A program made the translations under genes and the position numbers. Shown here piece after piece: positions 16,103 to 24,656 of a stretch of 64,000 nucleotides of DNA (its first letter is position 1; each line of letters starts with the position of its first letter). The notes below the pieces were generated by a model that saw only the letters and a program-made list of their open reading frames with translations, did not search any database and was not told the DNA's origin. The DNA comes from Marinomonas foliarum (GTDB taxonomy: Bacteria; Pseudomonadota; Gammaproteobacteria; Pseudomonadales; Marinomonadaceae), in NCBI RefSeq assembly GCF_003337275.1, contig NZ_QPJQ01000026.1, positions 1 through 64,000 of the forward strand. Reading direction: 5' to 3'.

Positions 16103-17740
16103 TCAGTTTAAAGTAAGTACTTCATTTGGAGAGGTAGAGTTTGATTTAGATTGATCTTTTGCTTGAGGTTCACTACCGGCAAGATCCTCTTGGTTATAAC
16201 AAATGCCATTTGCTTCATCACGCAACCCTTTCACCAGTGCCCAACACATAAATAATAAGACCACAGAGAAAGGTAACGCAGCGACAATCGAAGCTGTTTT
16301 AAGTGAGTCAAGCCCTCCTGCTATCAACAAAATAGCGGAAACAGCACCTAGTCCAAGTCCCCAAATAACACGTAAAAATCTAGGTGGATTTTTATCACCC
16401 AGTGAAATAATCGTACAAATCACCAAGGTTCCAGAATCCGCAGAAGTAACAAACCAAGTAACAATAAGAAACGTAGCAAGACCCGCTACAAGATTTGTTA
16501 AAGACGGTACGTTAATCGCTTCAATAGTGCTGTACAGTGCCAACGTCATATTTTCATTTACAATACCTGCCAAACTACCATCACCAAATATTTGAATATT
16601 TAATGCCGTTCCGCCAAAGACAATAATCCAAACGAAACCGCCTAGAGGAGGAATTATCAAAGCTGTTAACATAAACTGACGTATGGTGCGTCCACGGGAG
16701 ATACGAGCAATAAACATCCCAACCAATGGACCCCAAGATAACCACCAGCCCCAATAGAAGATTGTCCACCAGCTCTGCCATTGGCGACTAGGGTCCGTAT
16801 CAACCCAAAAGCCCATTGGAATAAAGTGAGTAAAATAATCACCCAGACTAGAAACCGTCATTTTTAGCAAAAATACTGTAGGACCAGCCAAAACAAAAAA
16901 ACCAACAAGTAAAACACTTAAGCGAATATTCCAAATACTCAATATTCGAATACCTTTCCCCACCCCAGAAATGGCCGAAATAGTAGCTACAATAGAGACA
17001 ATGGCAATTAATATGATTTGCGTCGTTGATGAAATTTCTATATCAAAAAGGTAATTCAAGCCTGCATTCATTTGTGACACACCTAGCCCTAACGTGGTGG
17101 CCGTTCCAAAAAGTGTGCTAAAGATGGCTAGAAAATCAACGGCATGTCCAATTGGTCCATAAATTTTATCACCTAGTAATGGATATAACCCTGAGCGGAC
17201 AGTGAGTGGTAAACCTCTTCGATAACAAAAATAGGCTAAACAAAGACCAACTAAGATGTAGATAGCCCAACCATGAACCCCCCAATGGAACATGGTGATA
17301 CGCAGTGCAATTTGCGCCGCTTCCACTGTATTAGGCTGTACATGCTCCATGTCTAAAAATGGATTCCCTTGAAGGTAGGTAATGGGTTCCGCGATACTCC
17401 AGAATAATAACCCTGTACCAATGGCACAACTGAATAGCATGGAGAACCAAGCGATGAAGCCAAATTCCGGCTTTTCATCGTCCTTACCTAAGCGAATATT
17501 GCCATAGCGACTCAAGGCAACCCAGATAGAGAAAAATAGTACAAAGCAAACAACAGCGATGTAATACCAACTCAGATTGCTTTGGATCCAAACATTGATT
17601 CCGTTTGCTATATTATTGGATAGCTCTACATTTAAAATTGAAAAAAGTACGAATGCCCCAACCATAAAAATGGAACCGTAGGACATGATGTTATACATTT
17701 TCTGGTGATTTTTTTTGTTTTCTGTACTGCTTGGTTTCAT
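16103..17740 (-). CDS. BCCT family betaine/carnitine/choline transporter
   Basis: The 545-residue protein has twelve predicted membrane helices and clear BCCT signatures: LLFWSIAEPITYLQGNP, MFHWGVHGWAIYI, and the tryptophan-rich segment FYWGWWLSWGPLVGMFIARIS that lines the substrate site, followed by TSADSGT. Charged tails lie at both ends; the C-terminal tail is short, so it may not be osmotically gated. BCCT carriers take up zwitterionic quaternary ammonium compounds with sodium or protons. Trigonelline and homarine are such zwitterions, so it may import the substrate of the neighbouring tgn-like cluster, though glycine betaine is equally possible. AGGAG precedes the ATG. The 17741-17961 stretch upstream shows no gene. 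Confidence 0.9.
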   Translation of the reverse strand: MKPSSTENKKNHQKMYNIMSYGSIFMVGAFVLFSILNVELSNNIANGINVWIQSNLSWYYIAVVCFVLFFSIWVALSRYGNIRLGKDDEKPEFGFIAWFSMLFSCAIGTGLLFWSIAEPITYLQGNPFLDMEHVQPNTVEAAQIALRITMFHWGVHGWAIYILVGLCLAYFCYRRGLPLTVRSGLYPLLGDKIYGPIGHAVDFLAIFSTLFGTATTLGLGVSQMNAGLNYLFDIEISSTTQIILIAIVSIVATISAISGVGKGIRILSIWNIRLSVLLVGFFVLAGPTVFLLKMTVSSLGDYFTHFIPMGFWVDTDPSRQWQSWWTIFYWGWWLSWGPLVGMFIARISRGRTIRQFMLTALIIPPLGGFVWIIVFGGTALNIQIFGDGSLAGIVNENMTLALYSTIEAINVPSLTNLVAGLATFLIVTWFVTSADSGTLVICTIISLGDKNPPRFLRVIWGLGLGAVSAILLIAGGLDSLKTASIVAALPFSVVLLFMCWALVKGLRDEANGICYNQEDLAGSEPQAKDQSKSNSTSPNEVLTLN

Positions 17741-17961
17741 TACAACTCCTAAGCATAAGCCTTCAAATATATTATTTGAGTTTATTTTTATTGGTTTAGG
17801 CTGTTACAGCGCTTCTCTTTAAAAAATCTATACAAACCAGTAATTTAGAAATAGTTTGCTTAAGTACACAGACTCACCGCAATTGGAATCAGGTAAAAAC
17901 ATCCCCATCCGCTTACTAATGTGCAGATTCTAGATAATTAAAAGGCACGGATAACCTGTAT

Positions 17962-19452
17962 TTATCGCATTACAAAAGGGTTCCCCATAGGCTCGCTTGA
18001 GGTACTGATCCAAGTGGTACGAACTCTAATGTAATCTTGAATGGCTTGAATGCCCGCTTCTCGTCCATAACCCGACTGGTTAATACCACCAAAAGGCGCC
18101 ATGGGCGAAACCGCTCGATACGTATTAACCCAGCAAATGCCTGACTTAATTTGCTGTGATACACGCATTGCGCGTGCTAAATTTTCAGTGAAGACACCTG
18201 ATCCAAGACCAAACTCAGAGTCATTCGCCAACACAATTGCCTCTTCTTCCATGTCAAAGCATGCTATTGATAAAACAGGGCCAAACAGTTCAACATGTAA
18301 TGTTTCAATATCGTAAGTTGGGCATTCAACAATGGTTGGGGCAAAGTAATAATTAGACCCTAAGTCTTTTAAACGCGTTCCACCAGCTAGAATTAGACCG
18401 CCTTGATTTTTGGCTTTTTCTAACGCTCGCTCAATGCCTTCCAATTGTTCCAATGTACATAAAGGACCTATGTGACTAGTCGCATCCAACGGATTTCCAA
18501 CCACAATGGCAGCCGTTTTTTCTAACAAGCGAGCCAAAATTTTGGGGTAAATCTCGCGCTGAACATAGACCCGAGAACCGGCAACACATGACTGACCAGA
18601 AGCGCCAAAATTGCCCGCGATAATACCGTTCGCTGCACTTTCGATATTGGCATCGTCAAAAACTAGGATTGGAGATTTCCCCCCCAACTCTAAAGAAGTC
18701 ACGGCAAAGTTGTTCGCTGTATTTCTGACCACATGTTTGGCTGTTTCAGGACCACCCGTAAAAGCAAGACGATCAATATCTGGATGAGAAGTCAACGCAA
18801 TCGCACAACCTTCAGCATCACCGGTAATAACAGAGACAACACCACTCGGAAATCCTGCTTTTTCAATCAACTTAGCAAATTCTAAAATAGCAATTGGAGC
18901 AATTTCAGATGCCTTGATTATCACCGTACAACCAGCCGCTAATGCAGGAGCCAGTTTTGTTGCGGTGAGGAACATTTGCGCATTCCAGGGTACAACGGCA
19001 GCCACAACGCCAATCGGTTCAGGCTTAGTAAAGACATGCATGTCCGGCTTATCAATCGGTAAAGTATGCCCTTCTATTTTGTCAGCTAAACCAGCGTAGT
19101 AACGGTAATATCCTGCCACGTATTTGGCTTGGCTTTTAGTTTCTGCTGCCAATTTACCACTGTCTGTGGTTTCTATTTCACCTAACACTTCCGAATGCTG
19201 CTCTAACAGATCAGCCAATTTATGCATTAAAACGCCACGCTGTGTCGGACTTAATCCGCCCCATTCTTTCTTAGAAAGTGCATGGCGTGCAGCTTTAACG
19301 GCACGATCAACATCTTCGGCTTCAGCCATAGCAAAGGTTGCCCAAGCTTCACCTGTCGCAGGATTCGTGGTTGTCATTAAACGGGCGCTGGCGCCATCAG
19401 TCCAGACACCATCAATGAGCAACTTATAATGCGGTAACTTATTATTAGACAT
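17962..19452 (-). CDS. tgnC: Aldehyde dehydrogenase of tgn-like cluster (TgnC-like)
   Basis: A 496-residue aldehyde dehydrogenase with the catalytic Glu in LELGGKSP (about 268) and Cys in GQSCVAGSR (about 302), plus VVPWNAQMFLTATKLAPAL near 155. It is the last gene of an operon that also encodes a luciferase-type monooxygenase, flavin reductase, alpha/beta hydrolase and AA_synth protein, 11 bp after the monooxygenase gene. In the A. baylyi trigonelline pathway, TgnC oxidises the ring-opened lactone (MFMB) to the substituted succinate MFMS; this gene occupies the matching position. It is clearly different from the GabD-like enzyme at 14602. By sequence alone it is a general aldehyde dehydrogenase; the name rests on context. 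Confidence 0.65.
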   Translation of the reverse strand: MSNNKLPHYKLLIDGVWTDGASARLMTTTNPATGEAWATFAMAEAEDVDRAVKAARHALSKKEWGGLSPTQRGVLMHKLADLLEQHSEVLGEIETTDSGKLAAETKSQAKYVAGYYRYYAGLADKIEGHTLPIDKPDMHVFTKPEPIGVVAAVVPWNAQMFLTATKLAPALAAGCTVIIKASEIAPIAILEFAKLIEKAGFPSGVVSVITGDAEGCAIALTSHPDIDRLAFTGGPETAKHVVRNTANNFAVTSLELGGKSPILVFDDANIESAANGIIAGNFGASGQSCVAGSRVYVQREIYPKILARLLEKTAAIVVGNPLDATSHIGPLCTLEQLEGIERALEKAKNQGGLILAGGTRLKDLGSNYYFAPTIVECPTYDIETLHVELFGPVLSIACFDMEEEAIVLANDSEFGLGSGVFTENLARAMRVSQQIKSGICWVNTYRAVSPMAPFGGINQSGYGREAGIQAIQDYIRVRTTWISTSSEPMGNPFVMR

Positions 19453-19463
19453 GGACCTGTTCC

Positions 19464-20498
19464 TTAATTAAAAGCGGGCATTACTTCATCAATAAAGCGG
19501 CGTAAGGACGTTTCTTTTTCTTCGCGACTCATACCGGAATCAGACCAGTATGCAAACTCATCATAGCCAAGCGCTTCATAGTGCTTAAGACGTTCAATAA
19601 TCTGTTTTGACGTGCCTATCATAAGATCATTTTTAATCGTTTCTTTTTTATAGAACGGGTGATTGTCAATTTCCTCTTGAGTAAGAGATTGAATCAGACC
19701 TTGATTAATTGGACGTTCATTCTTAAACCATGCGCCAAAATAACAATAGAATTCATGTAGCTTAGTCGCTGCTTTGTCTGCATCTGCATCATCTTTCGCA
19801 ACGTATGCATGCTGCAAAATCATTATTTTGGTACGACGATCAAACTTAGCGCAGGCTTCATTGTATTTTTCAATTAACCCTTCAACTTCTTCTAAGCCTT
19901 GCCATAAAGGAGTCACTTGCACATTGCAATCATGGCTAATAGCAAATTCATGGCTATTGATATCACGCGCAGCAATCCAAATTGGAGGTCCACCTTCTGT
20001 TAATGGTTTTGGTGATGACGTGGTTTTAGGAAAGTTATAATGTTTGCTTTCTTGAATGTGATCGCCCTTCCATAGCCCTTTAATGGCAGGCACCATTTCT
20101 CGTAAGCATTCACCAGCACCCCAAGCATCCATGCCACCTGATACCATACGCTCATATTCGAAAGAATAAGCACCGCGAGCAATGCCTAATTCAAGACGAC
20201 CTTTGGTTATTATGTCTGTCATGGCCGCTTCGCCCGCAAGCTTAATTGGGTGCCAATATGGCGCAACAACGGTACCTGTGCCCAAGCGTATGTTCTTAGT
20301 CTGATGAGAGATATCAATTAAATTCAAAAATGGATTGGGCGCTATAGTAAAGTCCATCCCATGATGTTCTCCCGTCCAAACGGTTGTCATACCACCTTCG
20401 TCGGCCATTTTACAAAGTGACATAAATTCATCATAAAGATCTTTCTGGCGTTGTTGTTCGTCTACTCGCTCCATGTGAGCAAAAAGTGAAAATTTCAT
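19464..20498 (-). CDS. tgnA: Luciferase-like flavin monooxygenase, oxygenase component (TgnA-like)
   Basis: The 344-residue protein is a bacterial-luciferase-type (LLM) FMNH2-dependent monooxygenase: MKFSLFAHMER at the start, TVWTGEHHGMDFTIAPNP (about 39-56), GTGTVVAPYWHPIKLAGE (about 73-90) and LELGIARGAYSFE (about 102). Such enzymes need reduced flavin from a partner reductase, which is encoded directly upstream with a 4-bp ATGA overlap. With the hydrolase and aldehyde dehydrogenase beside it, the best match is TgnA, which opens the pyridinium ring of trigonelline between C5 and C6. Other N-methylpyridinium compounds such as homarine are possible substrates. AGGAG precedes the ATG. Confidence 0.7.
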   Translation of the reverse strand: MKFSLFAHMERVDEQQRQKDLYDEFMSLCKMADEGGMTTVWTGEHHGMDFTIAPNPFLNLIDISHQTKNIRLGTGTVVAPYWHPIKLAGEAAMTDIITKGRLELGIARGAYSFEYERMVSGGMDAWGAGECLREMVPAIKGLWKGDHIQESKHYNFPKTTSSPKPLTEGGPPIWIAARDINSHEFAISHDCNVQVTPLWQGLEEVEGLIEKYNEACAKFDRRTKIMILQHAYVAKDDADADKAATKLHEFYCYFGAWFKNERPINQGLIQSLTQEEIDNHPFYKKETIKNDLMIGTSKQIIERLKHYEALGYDEFAYWSDSGMSREEKETSLRRFIDEVMPAFN

Positions 20499-21403
20499 CG
20501 TACATCTCCTTCCAATTCATTACCGACATATAAACGGAAAACACCATTACGCTTTTCATGAACGAAGCGCGTGACCATGGACGAAAGGTCCGATGAAGCA
20601 AAAACAGCGCCAGAAAGTTCATCTATCGCAACATATTCATAACCTTCAATCTCTTTCTCTGTCATGCTCTCTGCACGATAGAAGGCAACAAAGTTTCCAG
20701 AAACAGACTTTTCATAGACAGAAAACACCTGCCCTACTTCTGCCTCTATACCTAAAGAAACAAGCATATTCTTTAAAGTTTGAAGAGATGAAATATCCGC
20801 CTGCATCTTGCCTTGAGGCAAACTGAATCCTTTATCAGTTTTTTTCAGTAATAGCTTTTCATTGCATTCAACCAAAGCCCCCACTTGCGCATATTGCTCG
20901 TGTGTGATTTCTTCAGCTTTATGCTCCATACCTAAGCTAAAATAACCGCCTTTTGCATAACCGAGTCCGAACTTTTCATTGCTTGAGAATTGCTCCACCT
21001 TCCCCATCAGCAACAAATGATCTCCAGCCTCAACTTTTTGAAAAGAAGAACAAGAAAAATGTGCTACCGCCCCATCAATGAGAGGTGTTCCAAATTCATC
21101 TGCATGCCACTCAACTTCAGCAAAACGATCGCCTTTAGAGCCAGCAAAGGTATTTGAAGCATGTTGCTGATCTTCAGCTAAAACACTAACAGCGAAGTGA
21201 TCACAAGATTCAAAAATGTCATAACTCGATAAACGCATCGCAGGACAAACCAACAACAAAGGTGGATCCATAGATACAGAAGTAAATGAGTTAGCAGTGA
21301 AGCCTACTTTCTCTCCGGTTTTACTTACTGCCGTAACAACGGTTACTCCAGTCATAAACGAACCAAAAGCATTACGTAGTTCTCGTACGTCAAAATTACT
21401 CAT
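20495..21403 (-). CDS. tgnB: Flavin reductase with C-terminal Nudix-like domain (TgnB-like)
   Basis: The start is the ATG at 21403, preceded by GAGGAG; this gives 302 residues. Residues 1 to about 160 form an FMN-dependent flavin reductase domain of the HpaC/RutF type (RNAFGSFMTGVTVVTAV, GFTANSFTSVSMDPPLL, VSVLAEDQQ). Residues about 170-300 resemble a Nudix fold (YAQVGALVECNEKLLL, FSLPQGKM), but the Glu-rich catalytic Nudix box is replaced by SLQTLKNMLVSLG, so hydrolase activity is unlikely. The protein should supply FMNH2 to the monooxygenase next to it. Ordinary flavin reductases are only about 170 residues, so the extra domain is notable. It overlaps the hydrolase gene by 8 bp and the oxygenase gene by 4 bp. 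Confidence 0.7.
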   Translation of the reverse strand: MSNFDVRELRNAFGSFMTGVTVVTAVSKTGEKVGFTANSFTSVSMDPPLLLVCPAMRLSSYDIFESCDHFAVSVLAEDQQHASNTFAGSKGDRFAEVEWHADEFGTPLIDGAVAHFSCSSFQKVEAGDHLLLMGKVEQFSSNEKFGLGYAKGGYFSLGMEHKAEEITHEQYAQVGALVECNEKLLLKKTDKGFSLPQGKMQADISSLQTLKNMLVSLGIEAEVGQVFSVYEKSVSGNFVAFYRAESMTEKEIEGYEYVAIDELSGAVFASSDLSSMVTRFVHEKRNGVFRLYVGNELEGDVR

Positions 21404-22229
21404 AAGACATCTCCTCTGATTGATTAAAACAGCGAGACGCAAAATCAATCATAATAGGGTTTATTTCATTTGAATGAGTCAATGGCGCCATATGTTTTGC
21501 GTTTTCAACAATATACGACTGACCTTGGGGACTAATTCCAGCCATATTCTCCGACATAGAAGGCAATGAGTTTGGATCATTTCGACTAGTAATAAACATC
21601 GTCGGCACATCAAGCGCATGTAAATCACTTTCTGCCGGTCCATCATTTAAACAAAAAACCTCGTAGGCTTGTCGGTAACCATCTAATGGAGCTTGGCTCA
21701 ACCACTGACAACACAAATCCGCATAAATCACATCATTACCCTGCACAGGGTAATCAAACCAACGAGCTACCGGGCCAGTTACATTTTGAGCAGTAATATC
21801 ATTCTTGATTTGCTGAACTCTCGCCAAAACTGCTTTTTTAGCCTCGATAGATCGGCGATAAACGGAGTTAAGCGCTATCACTCCAGCACAAAGTTCTGAA
21901 TAACGAATAGCGAAATTAAGCGCAATCATCGAGCCCATAGAGTGCCCCGCAATCACAACAGAGGACTTCAACTCTGTTTTTATCCAGCGGGCAATTACAT
22001 CTGTATATTTAGAGATATCAGTACATTCTTTCATCAGACTACTCTCTCCATGACCAGGCATATCGACAGCATAGACGGTATAGTTTTTAGACAAGGCTTC
22101 AAATTGATTAACCCAAGCTTCTAGCCTAAGACCTACACCATGAATAAGAACAAGAGATGGGCCTTGTCCTAATTTTACATAGGACAGACCTGACGGAGAT
22201 TTAAACCGCTGCAGGGTTTTCAATATCAT
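21396..22229 (-). CDS. tgnD: Alpha/beta hydrolase of tgn-like cluster (TgnD-like)
   Basis: This 277-residue alpha/beta-fold hydrolase has the oxyanion-hole motif LIHGVGLRLEAW (about 28-39), the nucleophile elbow GHSMGS near residue 95, an Asp in SRNDPN near 213 and the catalytic His in AKHMAPL near 245. In the A. baylyi trigonelline pathway a hydrolase splits MFMS into methylamine, formate, CO2 and succinate semialdehyde. This gene sits in the matching operon position between reductase and AA_synth genes, and AGGAG precedes its ATG. It overlaps the AA_synth gene by 29 bp. Motifs cannot fix the substrate, so the name is from context. Confidence 0.65.
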   Translation of the reverse strand: MILKTLQRFKSPSGLSYVKLGQGPSLVLIHGVGLRLEAWVNQFEALSKNYTVYAVDMPGHGESSLMKECTDISKYTDVIARWIKTELKSSVVIAGHSMGSMIALNFAIRYSELCAGVIALNSVYRRSIEAKKAVLARVQQIKNDITAQNVTGPVARWFDYPVQGNDVIYADLCCQWLSQAPLDGYRQAYEVFCLNDGPAESDLHALDVPTMFITSRNDPNSLPSMSENMAGISPQGQSYIVENAKHMAPLTHSNEINPIMIDFASRCFNQSEEMSYE

Positions 22230-22800
22230 GCCCTAGCTCCTTCAGCTCCTGGTAACGATCCCCAATACGATGATGTGGTCTACCGCCTGTTGCGCCACCT
22301 AACACAACTACAACTTCATCAGCACTTGGGGCATCATTAATGTTGAATTGGAGTGTTAAATAGTGAGATCGCTTGCCGCCATCGTTTTTGTCCATCATTG
22401 GAACAGAGATAGGCGCATTTGCTGGACCGCGAGTATTAGTAAAAGATAGGAAGGATTTCGCTTCTACCGCTTCCCTATAGAAATTCCCAAAGTGCAAGGT
22501 ATGAATCAGAGCAGAAGCATGCTCTATCTCACCATTTAAACCAACAAGAGCGGCCTTACCAAAGGCTTCTATCTTGTCTGCGCCACCAGCCAACTCACAA
22601 ATTCTATCGGTTAATAGCTTGCCAAGTTGTGGGCCGTACTCCAAAACGATCGGTTTTAAATCTTCAACATACCTTCCAGACCATGGGTTTTTAATGACTG
22701 CGGCAACGGCAAACATTCGAAGAGACTTATCCGCTTCTTTAAAACCTTCAACTAGTGTCTCTTCTTCAAAACTAACGATTTTGCGAATTTCTAAAGACAT
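22201..22800 (-). CDS. AA_synth (DUF1185) family protein
   Basis: At 199 residues, starting at the ATG at 22800 which has AGGA six bases upstream, this belongs to the amino-acid-synthesis / DUF1185 family: IRKIVSFEEETLVEG near the start, VIKNPWSGRYVEDL near residue 37 and the C-terminal VVVLGGATGGRPHHRIGDR. Family members often sit in operons with two-component flavin monooxygenases, but their biochemical role is not established. The A. baylyi trigonelline work reported that a conserved hypothetical protein assists the late step; this could be its counterpart, which I cannot verify. It is the first gene of the leftward operon, facing the GntR gene across a palindromic operator. Confidence 0.75.
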   Translation of the reverse strand: MSLEIRKIVSFEEETLVEGFKEADKSLRMFAVAAVIKNPWSGRYVEDLKPIVLEYGPQLGKLLTDRICELAGGADKIEAFGKAALVGLNGEIEHASALIHTLHFGNFYREAVEAKSFLSFTNTRGPANAPISVPMMDKNDGGKRSHYLTLQFNINDAPSADEVVVVLGGATGGRPHHRIGDRYQELKELGHDIENPAAV

Positions 22801-22830
22801 ACTCATTCCTACAATAAAAATATTTATTTG

Positions 22831-22850
22831 TCATATGGTATACCATATGA
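22831..22850. promoter_or_regulatory. Perfect 20-bp palindromic GntR operator (divergent promoter)
   Basis: TCATATGGTATACCATATGA is a perfect palindrome in the divergent region between the AA_synth gene and the GntR gene. The core TGGTATACCA is typical of FadR/VanR-type GntR operators. A second perfect palindrome with the core ATATGGTATACCATAT lies at 24523-24544 before the ABC transporter, indicating one regulator for both. Confidence 0.8.
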
Positions 22851-22942
22851 CACAATATTAAACATACTATCCTACTGGGTGCAATAGGAAATATGCTACT
22901 ATTTCGAAATAATTGATTAAGGCATTATTAGAGGAATATCTA

Positions 22943-23605
22943 ATGCAGAAAGTTGAGCGCCCAAAGACATTAAAGGAAAGTGCACTTGAATCTTTACGAG
23001 GAGCCATTACAAGTAATCTACTAAAACCAGGAGACAGATTAGTAGAGAGAACCCTATGTGAAAGTATGGGCGTAAGTAGAACAGTTGTTAGAGAATGTAT
23101 TCGACACCTAGAAAGTGAAAGGCTCGTTGTGGGGATACCAAACTCCGGCTTTATCGTTGCCTCAATCAGCGATGCAGAAGTAAAAGAAATTTATGAAATC
23201 CGTACCTTACTTGAATGCTCAGCAGTGAAAGCCTGTAGCCAAAAAGCCACACCAGACGTCATTAAACAACTCTATAAACTACACGATGAAATCGCACACC
23301 ATTTGCTTAATGATGATGTGAAAACAAGCTTAAATATTACAAAAGACTATTACGAGCTCATTTTTAAAACCGCTGAAAAACACGTTTCTTGGGATCTGGT
23401 TGAACAACTCAACTCTCGAATTTCTCGATTAAGAGCCCTAACGCTCAGCTCAACAGGCCGAAAAACATCAGGACCAAAAGACTTATTCGACATCATCAAA
23501 GCACTGGAAAAAAAGGATTCTGAGCAAGCAGGAGAAATTTGTGCTCGCCATTTACAAGAAGCTTATGAAATCGCCATGCAAACTGACCAAGGAATAGAAA
23601 AATGA
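22943..23605 (+). CDS. GntR family transcriptional regulator (FCD type)
   Basis: The start at 22943 has GAGGA seven bases upstream and gives 220 residues; an earlier in-frame ATG at 22913 lacks a ribosome-binding site. The winged helix covers about 10-75, with PGDRLVERTLCESMGVSRTVVRECIRHLESERLV as recognisable pieces (given here as overlapping family features near residues 30-60). The FCD effector domain follows, with EIYEIRTLLECSA and a histidine-bearing CARHLQEA near the C-terminus. It is divergent from the tgn-like operon and upstream of the CMD gene (4-bp overlap). The two palindromes at 22831 and 24523 are its likely operators, so it should control both catabolic and uptake genes, with a pathway compound as inducer. 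Confidence 0.85.
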   Translation: MQKVERPKTLKESALESLRGAITSNLLKPGDRLVERTLCESMGVSRTVVRECIRHLESERLVVGIPNSGFIVASISDAEVKEIYEIRTLLECSAVKACSQKATPDVIKQLYKLHDEIAHHLLNDDVKTSLNITKDYYELIFKTAEKHVSWDLVEQLNSRISRLRALTLSSTGRKTSGPKDLFDIIKALEKKDSEQAGEICARHLQEAYEIAMQTDQGIEK

Positions 23606-23982
23606 ATAAAGAGTTATTTGAACTAGGAATAAGTAAACGCAAAGAAACATTAGGCTCAGAGTACGTTGAGAACAACCTAACGAAAGCCGATGGGTTTAAT
23701 CGTCCCTTTCAAGAAGCAATGACAGAATGGTGCTGGGGATTTGGTTGGGGAGACGAAACCATCGAAGCAAAAACTCGCTCAATGATGAACTTATCAATGA
23801 TTGCTGCCCTAGGAAAAATGGAAGAGTGGGAACTGCATCTCAAGGGTGCCATTAACAATGGTGTTAGTGTTGAAGAAATACGCGCAATTATTCATGTTAT
23901 TGCTATCTATTGTGGCGTACCACAAGGCGTTGAATGTTTCCGAATAGCACGAGCGGTACTTACTGAACAAGGCCTACTTTAA
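23602..23982 (+). CDS. Carboxymuconolactone decarboxylase-like protein
   Basis: The 126-residue, all-helical protein resembles the PcaC / carboxymuconolactone decarboxylase family: RPFQEAMTEWCWGFGWG (about 33-49), RSMMNLSMIAALG (about 59-71), ELHLKGAINNGVSVEEI (about 77-93) and IAIYCGVPQGVE (about 101-112). Its ATG overlaps the GntR stop by 4 bp, so regulator and enzyme are co-expressed. It lacks the CxxC of AhpD-type peroxidases. A decarboxylation step is part of the trigonelline route, but the described pathway does not need a CMD enzyme that I recall, so its role here is open. Confidence 0.8.
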   Translation: MNKELFELGISKRKETLGSEYVENNLTKADGFNRPFQEAMTEWCWGFGWGDETIEAKTRSMMNLSMIAALGKMEEWELHLKGAINNGVSVEEIRAIIHVIAIYCGVPQGVECFRIARAVLTEQGLL

Positions 23983-24008
23983 CATGTAATCAATAAGAGG
24001 AAAAATAT

Positions 24009-24302
24009 ATGAAAGGATACTGGGTTGCATTTGTAAACGTTAATGATAAAGCAAAATACCAAGATTATTTAGGGCTAGCTCCAGCCGCACTACAAAAGTA
24101 TGGTGCTAAACTGCTTTCCCGAGGTGAAGATATTACCGTCATCGAAGGCTTTAATACTCCACCAGATAGAGCGGTAGTATTTGAATTCGAAAGTTATGAT
24201 ATCGCATTACAGTGTTACCACTCACCAGAATATCAAGAAGCAAAAAAACATCGAAGTGACTGCGCAAGCGCAAACATACTTATTATGAATGGACTCAAAT
24301 AG
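24009..24302 (+). CDS. DUF1330 family small protein
   Basis: This 97-residue ferredoxin-like-fold protein begins KGYWVAFVNVND and contains RGEDITVIEGFN and VVFEFESYDIALQCYHSPEYQ, the usual DUF1330 pattern. The family is related to dimeric alpha/beta-barrel proteins and has no firm function. A GAGGA box precedes the ATG, and the gene follows the CMD gene by 26 bp in the same operon, closed by the hairpin at 24333-24366. Its place within the GntR-controlled block suggests a role in catabolism of the same substrate. Confidence 0.75.
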   Translation: MKGYWVAFVNVNDKAKYQDYLGLAPAALQKYGAKLLSRGEDITVIEGFNTPPDRAVVFEFESYDIALQCYHSPEYQEAKKHRSDCASANILIMNGLK

Positions 24303-24332
24303 AACCCTAATTTTTTAGGGAGTCTTATACAA

Positions 24333-24370
24333 TTTGGTAGAACCTTACCGTCAGCTTTCTACCAAATATT
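24333..24370 (+). terminator. Terminator after GntR-CMD-DUF1330 operon
   Basis: TTTGGTAGAA pairs with TTCTACCAAA, followed by TATTTCT. A smaller CCCTAA/TTAGGG hairpin lies just before it at 24305-24320. The rest of 24371-24656 holds no gene I can support, only AT-rich leader and the operator at 24523. Confidence 0.6.
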
Positions 24371-24522
24371 TCTGTATTTCTTTATCCTTAATAAATAATA
24401 ACCTTCTCTGAAGTAGCTGAATAACGTCTCAAAACGTACTTTTTCATCCGATTTAATACTGCGTATATAAGCAATTATTTCCTCTGCGAAGAATCTAAAA
24501 AAAAGCAAAAATATACTTGCAT

Positions 24523-24544
24523 ATAATATGGTATACCATATTAT
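24523..24544. promoter_or_regulatory. Perfect 22-bp palindromic GntR operator upstream of ABC importer
   Basis: A perfect 22-bp palindrome centred on GTA|TAC shares the core ATATGGTATACCATAT with the operator at 22831-22850. A TATAAT hexamer at 24522-24527 overlaps its left arm, so repressor binding would block that -10 box; no good -35 is visible. It lies 113 bases before the binding-protein start. Confidence 0.75.
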
Positions 24545-24656
24545 CGATAGATAAGGTTGTTTTTTGCTCAATAAAAAAATCAGTGTTTTAAATACAATCT
24601 TGTCGCCAAAAACACAAAAAATTGGTGTGTAAAAATTCACAAGAGGAACAAAATTG

